Shown here piece by piece: positions 1-9,141 of a stretch of 64,000 nt of DNA (the stretch's first letter is position 1; every line of letters starts with the position of its first letter). Location of the stretch: assembly GCF_009749525.1 (NCBI RefSeq), contig NZ_WOAC01000004.1:186001-250000 (forward strand), read 5' to 3'. The notes under the pieces are model-generated. The model saw only the letters and a program-made list of their open reading frames with translations. It was not told the DNA's origin and did not search any database. Made by a program: the position numbers and the translations under genes. Source of the stretch: Mesorhizobium xinjiangense. GTDB taxonomy: Bacteria; Pseudomonadota; Alphaproteobacteria; Rhizobiales; Rhizobiaceae.

Positions 1-1
1 A

Positions 2-3000
2 TCGCCGACCACGAAACCGTCCATAGAAACGGCACGCCCGGACCTGCGCCCCGCCGCGCCGTCACCCGCCAGCACGGCCGCTGCCCTGTCGGCCGCAAAT
101 GACGATCGCCAGAAAGATTTCCGCACCGCTTTTTCCACGATCGATCGTCGCGCCCCGCGCACAGTCTACTGGGGCGCCGCCCTTCTGTCGGTCTTGTGGA
201 TCGCAGGCGGCATCGCCCTCGGCCACATGCTCTACGCACCGGAAATCTGGCAGATCAGTTCGCTGTCTCAGCTTGCCGCGATGCCCGGGGCTATCGGCAT
301 CGGCGTCGGGACGGTCCTGCCGATCGTTCTGTTCTGGGGATTTGCGGTGATGATTCGCCGTGCCCAGGAGATGCGTCTTGCCGCCCAGTCGATGACGGAA
401 GCCGCCTTCCGGCTCGCCGAACCCGAATCGCTTGCACAGGAAAGGGTGATGACGGTTGGACAGGCCGTTCGTCGCGAGGTGCAGGCGATGGGCGACGGCA
501 TCGAGCGTACCTTGGCGCGCGCGGTGGAACTGGAGACCCTGGTTCATACGGAGGTCAACGAGCTGGAGCGCGCCTATTCCGACAACGAGCGCCGTATCCG
601 CACGCTCGTCGACGGCCTGGGCAACGAACGCGAATCAGTCATCAGCCATGCAGAGCGGGTTCGCTCGTCCATCACCGGCGCACATCAGCAATTGAAGGGG
701 GAACTCTCGGCGGCCAGCGGCATCATCCAGGAGAACGTGCTCAATGCCGCCACCGAGCTCAAGTTCACCATTTCCAATGCCGGCGACACACTCATCAGCA
801 GGGTCAACGAGAGCGGCTCTGCAATCTACGGCGCCATCGACGAGCGCATGGACACGATCGCGGACCGCATCACCACCTCGGGCGAAGCCTTCGCCAGCCT
901 GCTCGATACACGCATTGCCTCACTGACCGAAAGCACCGAGACGGTCACGCGGTCGCTTTCGGACATGCTGGACGAGCGCACATCCGGCATGGTCTCCGTG
1001 CTCGGCGGCGCCACCAAGTCGTTGACAGACGAGTTCGACACGCGCCTGGAAAGCATCGAGCGCACATTGGCCGAACGCGGCCAGACGCTCATCAGCGAGT
1101 TCGAAACGCGCGTCCACGCGCTCGATACCGGCACCGAAAAGCTCAATGCCGCACTCGAGGCGCGGGCACGGCAGATCAACGAATCGCTGGTGGAACGCAC
1201 GCGCGAGATCGCCGAAGCCTACAACAGCGGCCGCGACGAACTTTCCCAGGCGATCGACCACGGCAAGGCAAAGATCGGCAACGAAATGGCCGACCTGGTC
1301 ATGTCGACGTCGACGATGCTGGAATCGCGTGCCGCCGATTTCGGCGAAAGGCTGGAAGCCGGCCGCGCGCGCATGGTCGAGCTGCTCGAAACCGATCTCC
1401 AGAAGCTGGAGGATTCGCGCGGCACGATGGACGAGATCGTCTCGGGCTACCTCACCAAGCTGTCGGAGAGCCGCGACGGCCTCACCCAGGCGCTCGAGCA
1501 CGACCTCGACCGCCTGGCGGCCACGCGCTCGGACATCGACAGCGAGGTCTCGTTGCACCTCGACAAGCTGTCAGAGGGCCGCAACGCGCTCACGCAGGCG
1601 CTACAAGAGGATCTCAACCGACTCGAGCAGAGCCGCTCGGGAATCGACGCCATCGTGGCGAGCCACCTCGACCAGCTCAATGTGGGGCGCACCTCCCTCG
1701 CCCAGGCTCTGGAGACGGATCTTGGGAAACTCGGCGAAACCCGGGCCGAGATCGACAATCTCGTCACCGAGCAGGTCAGCAGGATCAGCTCGGGCCGCAA
1801 CGAGCTCACCGCTGCCCTGCAGAGCGACCTCGAAAGGATCGCCTCGGTGCGTTCCGATGTCGACAATCTCGTCGCCGAACAGATTGCCCGCCTGGCAGAG
1901 GGCCGCAACCAGCTCACCTCGGCCCTCGAAGGCGACCTGGCCAAACTGACCGAAACGCGCAGCATGATCGATGCCACCGTTGCCGATCACGTCAACCGTC
2001 TCGCCGAGGGTCGAAACGGGCTGACCCAGGCCCTGGAGTCGGACCTGGCCAAGCTGACCGAAACGCGCGGCATGATCGATTCCGTTGTCGCCGAGCAGCT
2101 TTCGGGGCTGAATTCGGCGCGCGACCAGATGGCGACGGCCATGGCGGCGGACCTGCGCCGGCTGGGCGACACGCGCGCCGGCATCGACGCCTCCGTTACC
2201 AGTCACGTCGCCAAGCTTTCCGAGGGCCGGGACATCATGGCCCGGGCACTCGAGCACGACCTGCAGAAGCTGTCCGATACCCGTGCCGCCGTCGATGCGG
2301 CGGTCCAGGCGCATGTCGAGCTGCTGGCCTCGAGCCGCGGCCAGATCACGGACGCCCTTGCCGCCGACGTCCAGCGCATCGAGGACGCCTTCCGCCAGCA
2401 GACGGGTGTCATCGACGAGCGCACCTCGACCATCCGCGAAGCGCTCGAGGGGGGTGTCAACCATGTGCGCCAGACGATCGAGAATTCGGCGATCGTGGTC
2501 GCCGGCTCGTTGCGTGACCGCGTGGTCGAGATCACCTCAACCCTCACCGGAGACGCCGAAAAGGCATTTGTCGATGCCGATGAAAGGATTGCGGCACGTG
2601 TCGAAAGCAGTTCGGCAATGCTGTCGCAGCGCGCGTCCGACATCGCCGCCGCCTTCGACAACGCCGAGCACAGCCTCGGCGAGCGCGTCGAGACTACGGC
2701 CAGCCGCCTGACGGAACGGGCCGGCGAACTGGCCAGCGTCTTCGAGGACACCGACCGGCGCCTTTCCGAACGCGCAGGCGAAACGGCGATCCTGCTGTCC
2801 TCACGCGCCTCCGAGATCGCCCGCACCTTCGACGAAGCCGACGAGAAGCTCGCCGCACGCGCCGAGAACACGGCCCAGTCGATCGTCCAGCGCACCGAGG
2901 ACATCGCCTCCCAGGTCGACGCCCGGGCGCAGCAGATCGGCGCCTCGATCGCCGGCGTCGAAACGCGCATTGACGAAAGTGCGGAACGTCTGTCGCAGCG

Positions 3001-4849
3001 TCTCGGTTCTGAACTGGCCGGTGTCGAAGAACGTCTCGGCGGCGGCGCCGAAGCCATCGTCAGCCGCATCAACAGCGAACTCGATCAGGCCGAGCAACGC
3101 CTGCGCTCGGGCGCCGAATATGTCGGCGGAAAACTGGTCGAGCAGGTCTCGAGCACCGAAGAACAGCTCGTTGCCCGCGCCAACGCCATCGCCGAGACAT
3201 TCTCGGCGGTCAACGAGCATATCAGCCAGAGCACCGGCCGGGCGTCGGAGACGCTGGACGAGAAGACACGCGAGCTCAACCAGCTTCTGGCAAGCCGCAC
3301 GGCCGAGATCGGCAAGGTGCTGGAGGAGCAGGCGCGGCCGCTGGCCGACAGCTTCGCCCAGAGCGGCGGCGAGTTGCAGAAGAGCCTGGAGGACGCGACG
3401 CACAAGGCCACGGAGCGGCTGCGCACCGAACATGCCGCACTGGTCAACGCGATCGCCAGCCGCACTGCCGAAACGCTTACCGCCGTCGAAGGCGCGCGCG
3501 AGACGCTGGGCGATCACGTCAACACGCTCATCGACCGGCTGAGCGATTCCAACGGCCGGCTGTCGTCGCTCATCGACGCGGCCACGGAGAACCTCGGCGC
3601 GCTCGACAAGCAGCTTTCGGGCTCGACGGAAACGTTCGCGGCCAATGCGGAAAAAGCGGCACAGACTTTCTCCAGTTCCGCCCGCATGATCGATACGAAC
3701 GCCAATCGCCTTACCGATCTCGCATCGCAGACGCTCAAGGAGATTGCCACAATCGCCAATCGCTTCGACGAACACAGCCGTGTTCTGTCCAACGCCCAGG
3801 ATCTGATCGGGTCGGCGCAGTCAAACCTGAGCACGACGCTGGAAGACCGCCAGACGGCGCTCGAGGAACTGGCGGTCGGGCTGGTCAAGAAGTCGGAAGA
3901 TATCGAACGCACAATGCGCTCATTCGAGGATCTCGTCGGCAAGACGGTCGAGAAGGCCGAGGGCCGCACGCGCGCGACCACCGAGCAGATCAGCCAGTCG
4001 ATCTCGTCGGTCATCGAAGGGGCGACCGAGCGTTTTGCCGGCGCAACGGAGGAGATCCGTCGCACCGCCCAGACCATCCGCAGCGAGCTCGAGGAGACGC
4101 GTGGCGAACTGCGCAAGGGCGTCCTGGAGCTGCCGGAGGAAACCAAGCGTTCGACCGGTGCGATCCGCCGCGCCGTCGGCGAGCAGATCAATGCGCTCAA
4201 GGAACTCTCCGACATCGTCACCAAGTCGGGACGGATGTACGATGCCACCGCGTCCGCATCACAGCGCCAGGCGCCTGCGCCTGCGGCCGCCCCGCGGCCC
4301 GCGCCACGTGCGGCGCCGAGCAATCCGGCTCCGGCTCCAACCCCCACTCCAGCAGCGAACGGCGCGCTGCGCGGATCCGTCTCTCCTGCCCGCCCGGAAA
4401 ATGCCGGCGGCGATGCGAACCAGGGCGGCTGGGTCCAGAACCTGCTCCGTCGCGCCTCGCAGGATGAAGCGGCGCAGCCAGCCAAGGATGACCGTTCAGC
4501 GCTGCATGTCGTGGAATCGCTCAACTCGCTGTCGGTCGACATCGCCCGGGCGATCGATCACGAGGCGTCGATCGAGTTGTGGCAGCGCTACAGGCGCGGC
4601 GAGCGCAACGTCTTCACGCGCCGCCTCTATACGCTGAAGGGCCAGCAGACGTTCGACGAGATCCGCCGCAAGTATCAGTCGGATTCGGAATTCCGCAGCG
4701 CCGTCGACCGCTATTGCGAGGATTTCGAGAAGCTGCTGCAGGATGTCTCGAGCAACGACCGCGACAACATGATGACGCAGACCTATCTCACCTCGGATAC
4801 GGGCAAGGTCTACACGATGCTGGCCCATGCGAGCGGCCGATTGCGCTGA
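2..4849 (+). CDS. Giant membrane-anchored coiled-coil protein, growth-pole-ring (GPR/RgsE)-like; 5' end outside window
   Basis: The frame is open from the left edge, so the N-terminus is missing; an internal TTG at 194 gives 1551 residues but is not a convincing start. Two hydrophobic stretches (about nt 155-235 and 280-350) look like membrane helices. Then follow about 1200 residues of almost pure helix, rich in Ala, Glu, Arg and Ser, with two tandem-repeat blocks. A Pro/Ala-rich linker (about nt 4255-4400) leads to a compact conserved-looking C-terminal domain. Such proteins are often mislabelled kinesin or apolipoprotein A1/A4/E-like. In Agrobacterium and Sinorhizobium the GPR/RgsE proteins have this architecture and organise the growing pole; assignment here is by architecture, not alignment. 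A strong terminator follows. Confidence 0.75.
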   Translation, partial: SPTTKPSIETARPDLRPAAPSPASTAAALSAANDDRQKDFRTAFSTIDRRAPRTVYWGAALLSVLWIAGGIALGHMLYAPEIWQISSLSQLAAMPGAIGIGVGTVLPIVLFWGFAVMIRRAQEMRLAAQSMTEAAFRLAEPESLAQERVMTVGQAVRREVQAMGDGIERTLARAVELETLVHTEVNELERAYSDNERRIRTLVDGLGNERESVISHAERVRSSITGAHQQLKGELSAASGIIQENVLNAATELKFTISNAGDTLISRVNESGSAIYGAIDERMDTIADRITTSGEAFASLLDTRIASLTESTETVTRSLSDMLDERTSGMVSVLGGATKSLTDEFDTRLESIERTLAERGQTLISEFETRVHALDTGTEKLNAALEARARQINESLVERTREIAEAYNSGRDELSQAIDHGKAKIGNEMADLVMSTSTMLESRAADFGERLEAGRARMVELLETDLQKLEDSRGTMDEIVSGYLTKLSESRDGLTQALEHDLDRLAATRSDIDSEVSLHLDKLSEGRNALTQALQEDLNRLEQSRSGIDAIVASHLDQLNVGRTSLAQALETDLGKLGETRAEIDNLVTEQVSRISSGRNELTAALQSDLERIASVRSDVDNLVAEQIARLAEGRNQLTSALEGDLAKLTETRSMIDATVADHVNRLAEGRNGLTQALESDLAKLTETRGMIDSVVAEQLSGLNSARDQMATAMAADLRRLGDTRAGIDASVTSHVAKLSEGRDIMARALEHDLQKLSDTRAAVDAAVQAHVELLASSRGQITDALAADVQRIEDAFRQQTGVIDERTSTIREALEGGVNHVRQTIENSAIVVAGSLRDRVVEITSTLTGDAEKAFVDADERIAARVESSSAMLSQRASDIAAAFDNAEHSLGERVETTASRLTERAGELASVFEDTDRRLSERAGETAILLSSRASEIARTFDEADEKLAARAENTAQSIVQRTEDIASQVDARAQQIGASIAGVETRIDESAERLSQRLGSELAGVEERLGGGAEAIVSRINSELDQAEQRLRSGAEYVGGKLVEQVSSTEEQLVARANAIAETFSAVNEHISQSTGRASETLDEKTRELNQLLASRTAEIGKVLEEQARPLADSFAQSGGELQKSLEDATHKATERLRTEHAALVNAIASRTAETLTAVEGARETLGDHVNTLIDRLSDSNGRLSSLIDAATENLGALDKQLSGSTETFAANAEKAAQTFSSSARMIDTNANRLTDLASQTLKEIATIANRFDEHSRVLSNAQDLIGSAQSNLSTTLEDRQTALEELAVGLVKKSEDIERTMRSFEDLVGKTVEKAEGRTRATTEQISQSISSVIEGATERFAGATEEIRRTAQTIRSELEETRGELRKGVLELPEETKRSTGAIRRAVGEQINALKELSDIVTKSGRMYDATASASQRQAPAPAAAPRPAPRAAPSNPAPAPTPTPAANGALRGSVSPARPENAGGDANQGGWVQNLLRRASQDEAAQPAKDDRSALHVVESLNSLSVDIARAIDHEASIELWQRYRRGERNVFTRRLYTLKGQQTFDEIRRKYQSDSEFRSAVDRYCEDFEKLLQDVSSNDRDNMMTQTYLTSDTGKVYTMLAHASGRLR
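1385..2356 (+). repeat. Nine tandem 108-bp (36-residue) coding repeats
   Basis: Nine consecutive units of exactly 36 residues, with no indel, inside the giant coiled-coil gene. The consensus starts L-E-x-D-L-x-K-L, has T-R-x-x-I-D near residues 11-16 and E-G-R-N near 28-31. Thirty-six residues equal ten turns of a 3.6-residue helix, so each unit presents the same face. Bases have diverged while length is fixed, which implies selection on register. A tenth, decayed unit follows. Confidence 0.85.
2564..2911 (+). repeat. Four tandem 87-bp (29-residue) coding repeats
   Basis: A second repeat block in the same gene: four units of 29 residues, each starting with a hydrophobic residue then F, carrying an acidic D-E-x-L/I stretch, and ending around R-A-x-E-I-A. 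Twenty-nine residues are close to eight helical turns. The block has a different periodicity from the upstream one and is separated from it by about 70 residues. Confidence 0.75.
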
Positions 4850-4880
4850 CAGGACGGCAAGGACGCACGATTCGTGCAAT

Positions 4881-4910
4881 AACGCGGCGGACCACTCCGC
4901 CGCGTTTTTT
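4881..4910 (+). terminator. Rho-independent terminator of the giant coiled-coil gene
   Basis: A perfect 11-bp GC-rich stem (4881-4891 with 4896-4906) around a CCAC loop, running into six T. It lies 32 bases after the upstream stop and separates this gene from the convergent Mla operon. Confidence 0.9.
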
Positions 4911-4952
4911 GTTGCCGCGACGAGAACTTGGAAATTCACTATCGCCCGTCCG

Positions 4953-5555
4953 TCAGATCGTGGCGTTGACCCAGTCGGTGATATCCATTGCGGCCTGCCC
5001 GAAAGCCCGGTCGAGCGCAGCCGCATAATCGGCGTTCGAGCGGCCGGTCAGCGGTGACCTGGCTTCGAAAAGGCGTGTAGCGCGCACGACGCCGTTGCGG
5101 TCGTTGAGGATGCGCACGAACAGCCCGACATGGGCCTGGTCGCCGCCGGCCAGGCTGATGTCGAAAGAGCGCACGTCCACGATGACCTGGTAATCGATCG
5201 CCAGGCCCTCACCCGGCTTGCCGACACCGCCGAAACCGCCGGACCGCTGCAGCGCCTCGGCAAGCCTGGCCTGGACGATGCGTGGCAGGCGATCGCTCCA
5301 CTGCGCCCCTTTCAGAAAGGCGACGGAGCCGGATCCCGGCCTGATGACGATATTCTGGCTGTCGAGCGATTTGAGGGCCGTCGGCTCGGCTACCAGAACC
5401 TGGGTGCGCGAACGCGACGCGCGCGCGGCCACGACCTGTGGAGCCGTGAGCTCGAACGTATCAAGAGGCGCCGGGCCACCGCCGGGCAAAAGGGCGCAAC
5501 CCGACAGCGTCGCGGCCAGAATCGTCGCCAGGACTGTGTTGCGAGTGTTTCTCAC
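4953..5555 (-). CDS. ABC-type transport auxiliary lipoprotein (PqiC/MlaX-like) of the Mla operon
   Basis: About 200 residues with a lipoprotein signal: a short basic start, a hydrophobic run and the lipobox L-S-G-C at about residues 17-20. The rest resembles the ABC transport auxiliary lipoprotein family, outer-membrane lipoproteins working with MCE proteins in intermembrane lipid transport. I chose the GTG at 5555 because it gives a normal-length signal peptide and has GGGGAC upstream; an ATG at 5609 would add 18 charged residues before it. Last gene of the leftward operon, 91 bases after mlaD. Confidence 0.8.
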   Translation of the reverse strand: MRNTRNTVLATILAATLSGCALLPGGGPAPLDTFELTAPQVVAARASRSRTQVLVAEPTALKSLDSQNIVIRPGSGSVAFLKGAQWSDRLPRIVQARLAEALQRSGGFGGVGKPGEGLAIDYQVIVDVRSFDISLAGGDQAHVGLFVRILNDRNGVVRATRLFEARSPLTGRSNADYAAALDRAFGQAAMDITDWVNATI

Positions 5556-5646
5556 CCGTTTGTCCCCGTCGTCATCCACCCCTCCGACGGGCCCTCTCCT
5601 ACGGACCATCGCTTAATTAGTTACTTGCGGTGGGCGGGCCGGCTTG

Positions 5647-7020
5647 TCAACGCCGTGTGCGCCCGTCGTATTGTGGAACGCCCCCTGCTCCACCGGTAAT
5701 GATGCGTTGCGGGTTGCGCTCCAGGTCGCTCACCGCCTGTTCGATGCGGTTGATCGAACGGCGCGCGTCACGAATGAGTGCCTCGGTATCGCGCAGCCCC
5801 TGGCCGCTGAACCGCGCCAGGCCGTCGGTGATCGTGCCCAGCCGCGCATTGAGCGTGTCGGCAACCTGACGGAACGCCTGCAACGTCTCGGTCGCCTGCT
5901 GCATCACCCCTTCGGCGTCGCCCGATCCAAGCAGGCTGTCGACCTTCGCAAGCACTCCGTCGACGCGCACCGACGCCCGGTTCAGCCTGGCCGACATCTC
6001 CTGCGCGTCGGTGATGATGCGGTCGACGTCGTCGCCCCGCATTGCGAAACGATCGGTCAGCTTTGCGACATTCGCCGCGGCCTGCCGTGCGTCGGTCACG
6101 GCCCCGTCGATATCGTCCATTGTCGACTTGACGCGCTCGGGATCGACACTTGCGAGGATGTCGTCGACCTTGCCCAGCGTTTCACCCGCTCCATCCGACA
6201 GCCGACGCACCGACGTAACGGTCTCGTTCACATTGGCGACGACGGTGTCGAGATCGCCGGTCGCGGAATCGAGTTTTTCCGTAAACTGCTCGACATTGCC
6301 GACGATGGTCGCAATCTTGTCGCGGTCGACCGAGCGCAGCAGATCCTCCGCTGCCGCCAGCGTCGTGTCGAGCCTGTCGGAAACGGTGCCGAGCTTTTGC
6401 GACAGCTCGGAGAAATTCGACAGGAAGGTATCCACACCGTCGGCATTGCGGCTGAGGGCCTGCGAGAAGGTGCGCGCATTGTCGAGCGTTTCGACGAGCG
6501 GGCCACGCGCTTCCTTGGTGAAATCCTCGAGCTGCGTCATCACCTTCTCGGCGCGGGTAAAAATATCCTGGGCGCTTTGCAGGAGGCTGGTCACGGCGGA
6601 AGGGTTGGCCGTGATCTCGGCGACGGTATTGTCGGCTTCCGCCTTTTCGAGCAGGTTCGTTTCCTGCGGATTGCCGCCTCGCAGTTCGATATTGGCTTGG
6701 CCGGTCAGCCCGGCGATGCCGATATCGGCAGCCGTTGACGGCGTGATCGGCGTCAGTCGGTCGACCTCGGCATCGGCAATCGCCACGTTTGGATTGGTGA
6801 CGTCGATATAGACGCGGCGCACGTCGCCCACCTTCACGCCGTTGAAAAGTACGAAACTGCCGCGTCCGAGCCCTGCCGCCGAACCGGGGATGCGCACGCG
6901 CAGCATCGTGGTTTCGCCGTTGAGGCTGATGCCGGCGGCCCAGTAGATGAAGCCGAACATGGCCAGCACCGCCAGAACGGTGAAAATGCCGACGATGACG
7001 TAGTTGGCCTTGGTCTCCAT
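5647..7020 (-). CDS. mlaD: MlaD-family MCE protein (lipid-transport substrate-binding subunit)
   Basis: 457 residues: one N-terminal membrane helix (about 7-29), a single MCE domain (about 40-118), then about 300 residues of predicted helix. E. coli MlaD is about 180 residues, so this is the long single-MCE type whose helical tail may form a needle or tunnel across the periplasm. It shares one base with the stop of mlaF (TGATG), indicating translational coupling. The product should form a ring on the permease and carry phospholipids between the membranes. Confidence 0.88.
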   Translation of the reverse strand: METKANYVIVGIFTVLAVLAMFGFIYWAAGISLNGETTMLRVRIPGSAAGLGRGSFVLFNGVKVGDVRRVYIDVTNPNVAIADAEVDRLTPITPSTAADIGIAGLTGQANIELRGGNPQETNLLEKAEADNTVAEITANPSAVTSLLQSAQDIFTRAEKVMTQLEDFTKEARGPLVETLDNARTFSQALSRNADGVDTFLSNFSELSQKLGTVSDRLDTTLAAAEDLLRSVDRDKIATIVGNVEQFTEKLDSATGDLDTVVANVNETVTSVRRLSDGAGETLGKVDDILASVDPERVKSTMDDIDGAVTDARQAAANVAKLTDRFAMRGDDVDRIITDAQEMSARLNRASVRVDGVLAKVDSLLGSGDAEGVMQQATETLQAFRQVADTLNARLGTITDGLARFSGQGLRDTEALIRDARRSINRIEQAVSDLERNPQRIITGGAGGVPQYDGRTRR

Positions 7021-7868
7021 CAGTGTGCGGCCCCCGCGACGTGATCTGCGTCATTGCCTTCGACGACGATGCGCCGGGCGCGCTTGCCGTGAAAATAGGA
7101 CTTCACCCAGGGATCGTCGGCCGCAAGCATGTCCTGGATGGTTCCTTCGACCAGCACTTTCTTGTTCCCAAGCACCGCTATGCGGTCGCAGACGGAAAAC
7201 AGGCTGTCAAGGTCGTGTGTGACCATGTAGACCGTCAATCCCATCGTATCGCGAAGCTGCGCCACGAGTTCATCGAATTCGGCCGCGCCGATCGGATCGA
7301 GGCCCGATGTCGGCTCGTCGAGGAATACGATCGCCGGGTCGAGGGCCAGGGCGCGGGCAAGTGCGGCCCGTTTGACCATGCCGCCAGACAGTTGCCAGGG
7401 GTATTTTTCCGCCGCATTGGCCGGCAGGCCGACCAGCTCCAGCTTGAGCATGGCCAGTTCGTCCATGAGACGCTGCGGTAAATCGAGATATTCGCGCATC
7501 GGCACCTGGATGTTCTCGCGCACATTGAGCCCGGAAAACAGCGCGCCCTGCTGGAACAGCATGCCGATCTGCATGTCCAGCCGCAAACGTTCGGCATCGC
7601 CGGCGCGGTCGAAATTGACACCCAGGAGGCGGATCGTGCCCGACTGCTTCTTGTTGAGGCCGAGAATCGTGCGCAACAGGACCGACTTGCCTGATCCCGA
7701 CGCGCCAACGAAGCCCAATATCTCGCCGCGGTAGACGTCGAGCGACAGGCGGTCGAGAACGGTCTGCGAACCGAACGACACGGAGATGTCGCGCACCGAA
7801 AGAATGACCTCTTTCGTCTCTTTCGGCGCGGCAGCCGCAGGCTTGCCATTTGGCTTCGTATCGACCAT
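7020..7868 (-). CDS. mlaF: MlaF-family ABC transporter ATP-binding protein
   Basis: 282 residues with a complete ABC ATPase set: Walker A GASGSGKS at about 55-62, signature LSGGM, Walker B ending FLDEP and a switch His in MVTHD. The frame runs on to 7928, but the ATG at 7868 lies 10 bases after the mlaE stop, and upstream codons belong to mlaE. The protein energises the MlaE permease. An Ala/Pro/Lys-rich N-terminal extension of about 20 residues precedes the nucleotide-binding domain. Confidence 0.9.
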   Translation of the reverse strand: MVDTKPNGKPAAAAPKETKEVILSVRDISVSFGSQTVLDRLSLDVYRGEILGFVGASGSGKSVLLRTILGLNKKQSGTIRLLGVNFDRAGDAERLRLDMQIGMLFQQGALFSGLNVRENIQVPMREYLDLPQRLMDELAMLKLELVGLPANAAEKYPWQLSGGMVKRAALARALALDPAIVFLDEPTSGLDPIGAAEFDELVAQLRDTMGLTVYMVTHDLDSLFSVCDRIAVLGNKKVLVEGTIQDMLAADDPWVKSYFHGKRARRIVVEGNDADHVAGAAH

Positions 7869-7878
7869 CGACAGGGCC

Positions 7879-9078
7879 TCAGAAATCGATCGCTGCGTAG
7901 AACATGGCAAACAGGCCGTCGACGACAATGACGATGAAAATCGACTTCACGACCGACGACGTGACATGGCGACCGAGCGATTCGGCGCTGCCTTCCACCT
8001 TCATGCCCTCAACCGAGCCGATGATGCCGATGATGATTGCCATGAACGGTGCCTTGATCAGCCCGGCGAGAACGGTCGACAAGTCGATAGCATCGCGCAT
8101 CCGATCGATGAAGGCTTCCGGCGTGATGCCGGAATAGACCCAGCTCACACCCATCGCACCGCCGATCGCGGCAAAATTGGCAACGACCGTCAGGCAGGGC
8201 AGCATGATAACCAGCGCGGCCAGGCGCGGCATGACGAGAACGCCCACCGGATTGAGCCCGATGACCGTCAGCGCGTCGATCTCTTCGCGCATCTTCATCG
8301 AACCGACCTCGGCGGTGATTGCGCTGCCGGATCGGCCGGCAATCATGATCGCCGTCAACAGAACGCCCATCTCGCGCAGCACCAGAATGCCGACCAGATC
8401 GACGACGAAGATCTCGGCGCCGAAATAGCGCAGCTGGAACGCTCCCTGCTGTGCCACGATCGCGCCGACGATGGTCGACATCAGCACGACCACGGGTACG
8501 GCCCGAACGCCCATGCGGTCCATCTGGCTGACGACCGCCGCCGGATTGACGGCGTGGCCGCGGCCCAGTTTCATCTGCGAGCCGCGAATGGTCGCGCCGA
8601 GAATGTGCATGCCAAGAATGAACTCTCCGCCGAACTGGTAGACGCTGCGGCCGATCGTCTCCAACAACCCCAGGATCCCCCTGCGGGCGGGCACAGTGTC
8701 GGGTTCCTGTTCGTGCCGGATCGCGTCATCGACCGCGGCAAGCAGAATGCCGGCAGAGCGCGTCCCGCCCTCGATGGCGACTTGCGCGCCGAACTTCTCC
8801 TGCGTCACCGCAAGGCGCTTGATCAGCCAGGCTCCGGCCGTGTCGATGCGCCCGAGCTCCGACAGGTCGAGCACGAGCGAACGAATCCCCCGGCGCTTTT
8901 CAAGCTCACGCATCCCGCGATCGACCGCGCCGATCTCGGCGGTTGTCCATGTGCCGCTGAAACGCACGCGCATTGCGCCGTCGGCCTCGTTCTCTTCGAA
9001 CTGAGGCGGTGGTTCCGCTCCGCCCACTTCAGGCGGGCTTGCATCCGTTCCGTCTTCGGTCAACATGCTCATGTTCAT
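7879..9078 (-). CDS. mlaE: MlaE-family permease with fused N-terminal STAS domain
   Basis: 399 residues. Residues about 28-115 form a STAS domain (the role of separate MlaB in E. coli), with a conserved L-D-L-S segment; residues about 150-399 are the multi-spanning MlaE/YrbE permease. First gene of the leftward mlaE-mlaF-mlaD-lipoprotein operon, divergent from the epimerase gene across 63 bases. No mlaC (periplasmic carrier) or separate mlaB is present. Start may be the first or second nearby ATG (9078 or 9072). Confidence 0.9.
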   Translation of the reverse strand: MNMSMLTEDGTDASPPEVGGAEPPPQFEENEADGAMRVRFSGTWTTAEIGAVDRGMRELEKRRGIRSLVLDLSELGRIDTAGAWLIKRLAVTQEKFGAQVAIEGGTRSAGILLAAVDDAIRHEQEPDTVPARRGILGLLETIGRSVYQFGGEFILGMHILGATIRGSQMKLGRGHAVNPAAVVSQMDRMGVRAVPVVVLMSTIVGAIVAQQGAFQLRYFGAEIFVVDLVGILVLREMGVLLTAIMIAGRSGSAITAEVGSMKMREEIDALTVIGLNPVGVLVMPRLAALVIMLPCLTVVANFAAIGGAMGVSWVYSGITPEAFIDRMRDAIDLSTVLAGLIKAPFMAIIIGIIGSVEGMKVEGSAESLGRHVTSSVVKSIFIVIVVDGLFAMFYAAIDF

Positions 9079-9141
9079 AAAGATTCATTTCCGCCATGTC
9101 GATTTACCACATGCCGGCGGAGCGTTATCGAGGATTGAAAT

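Noticed and set aside
2-4849. Kinesin or apolipoprotein annotation of the giant protein
   Set aside because: No motor P-loop or other kinesin feature is present; similarity would come only from helical repeats. Architecture fits GPR/RgsE-like pole proteins.
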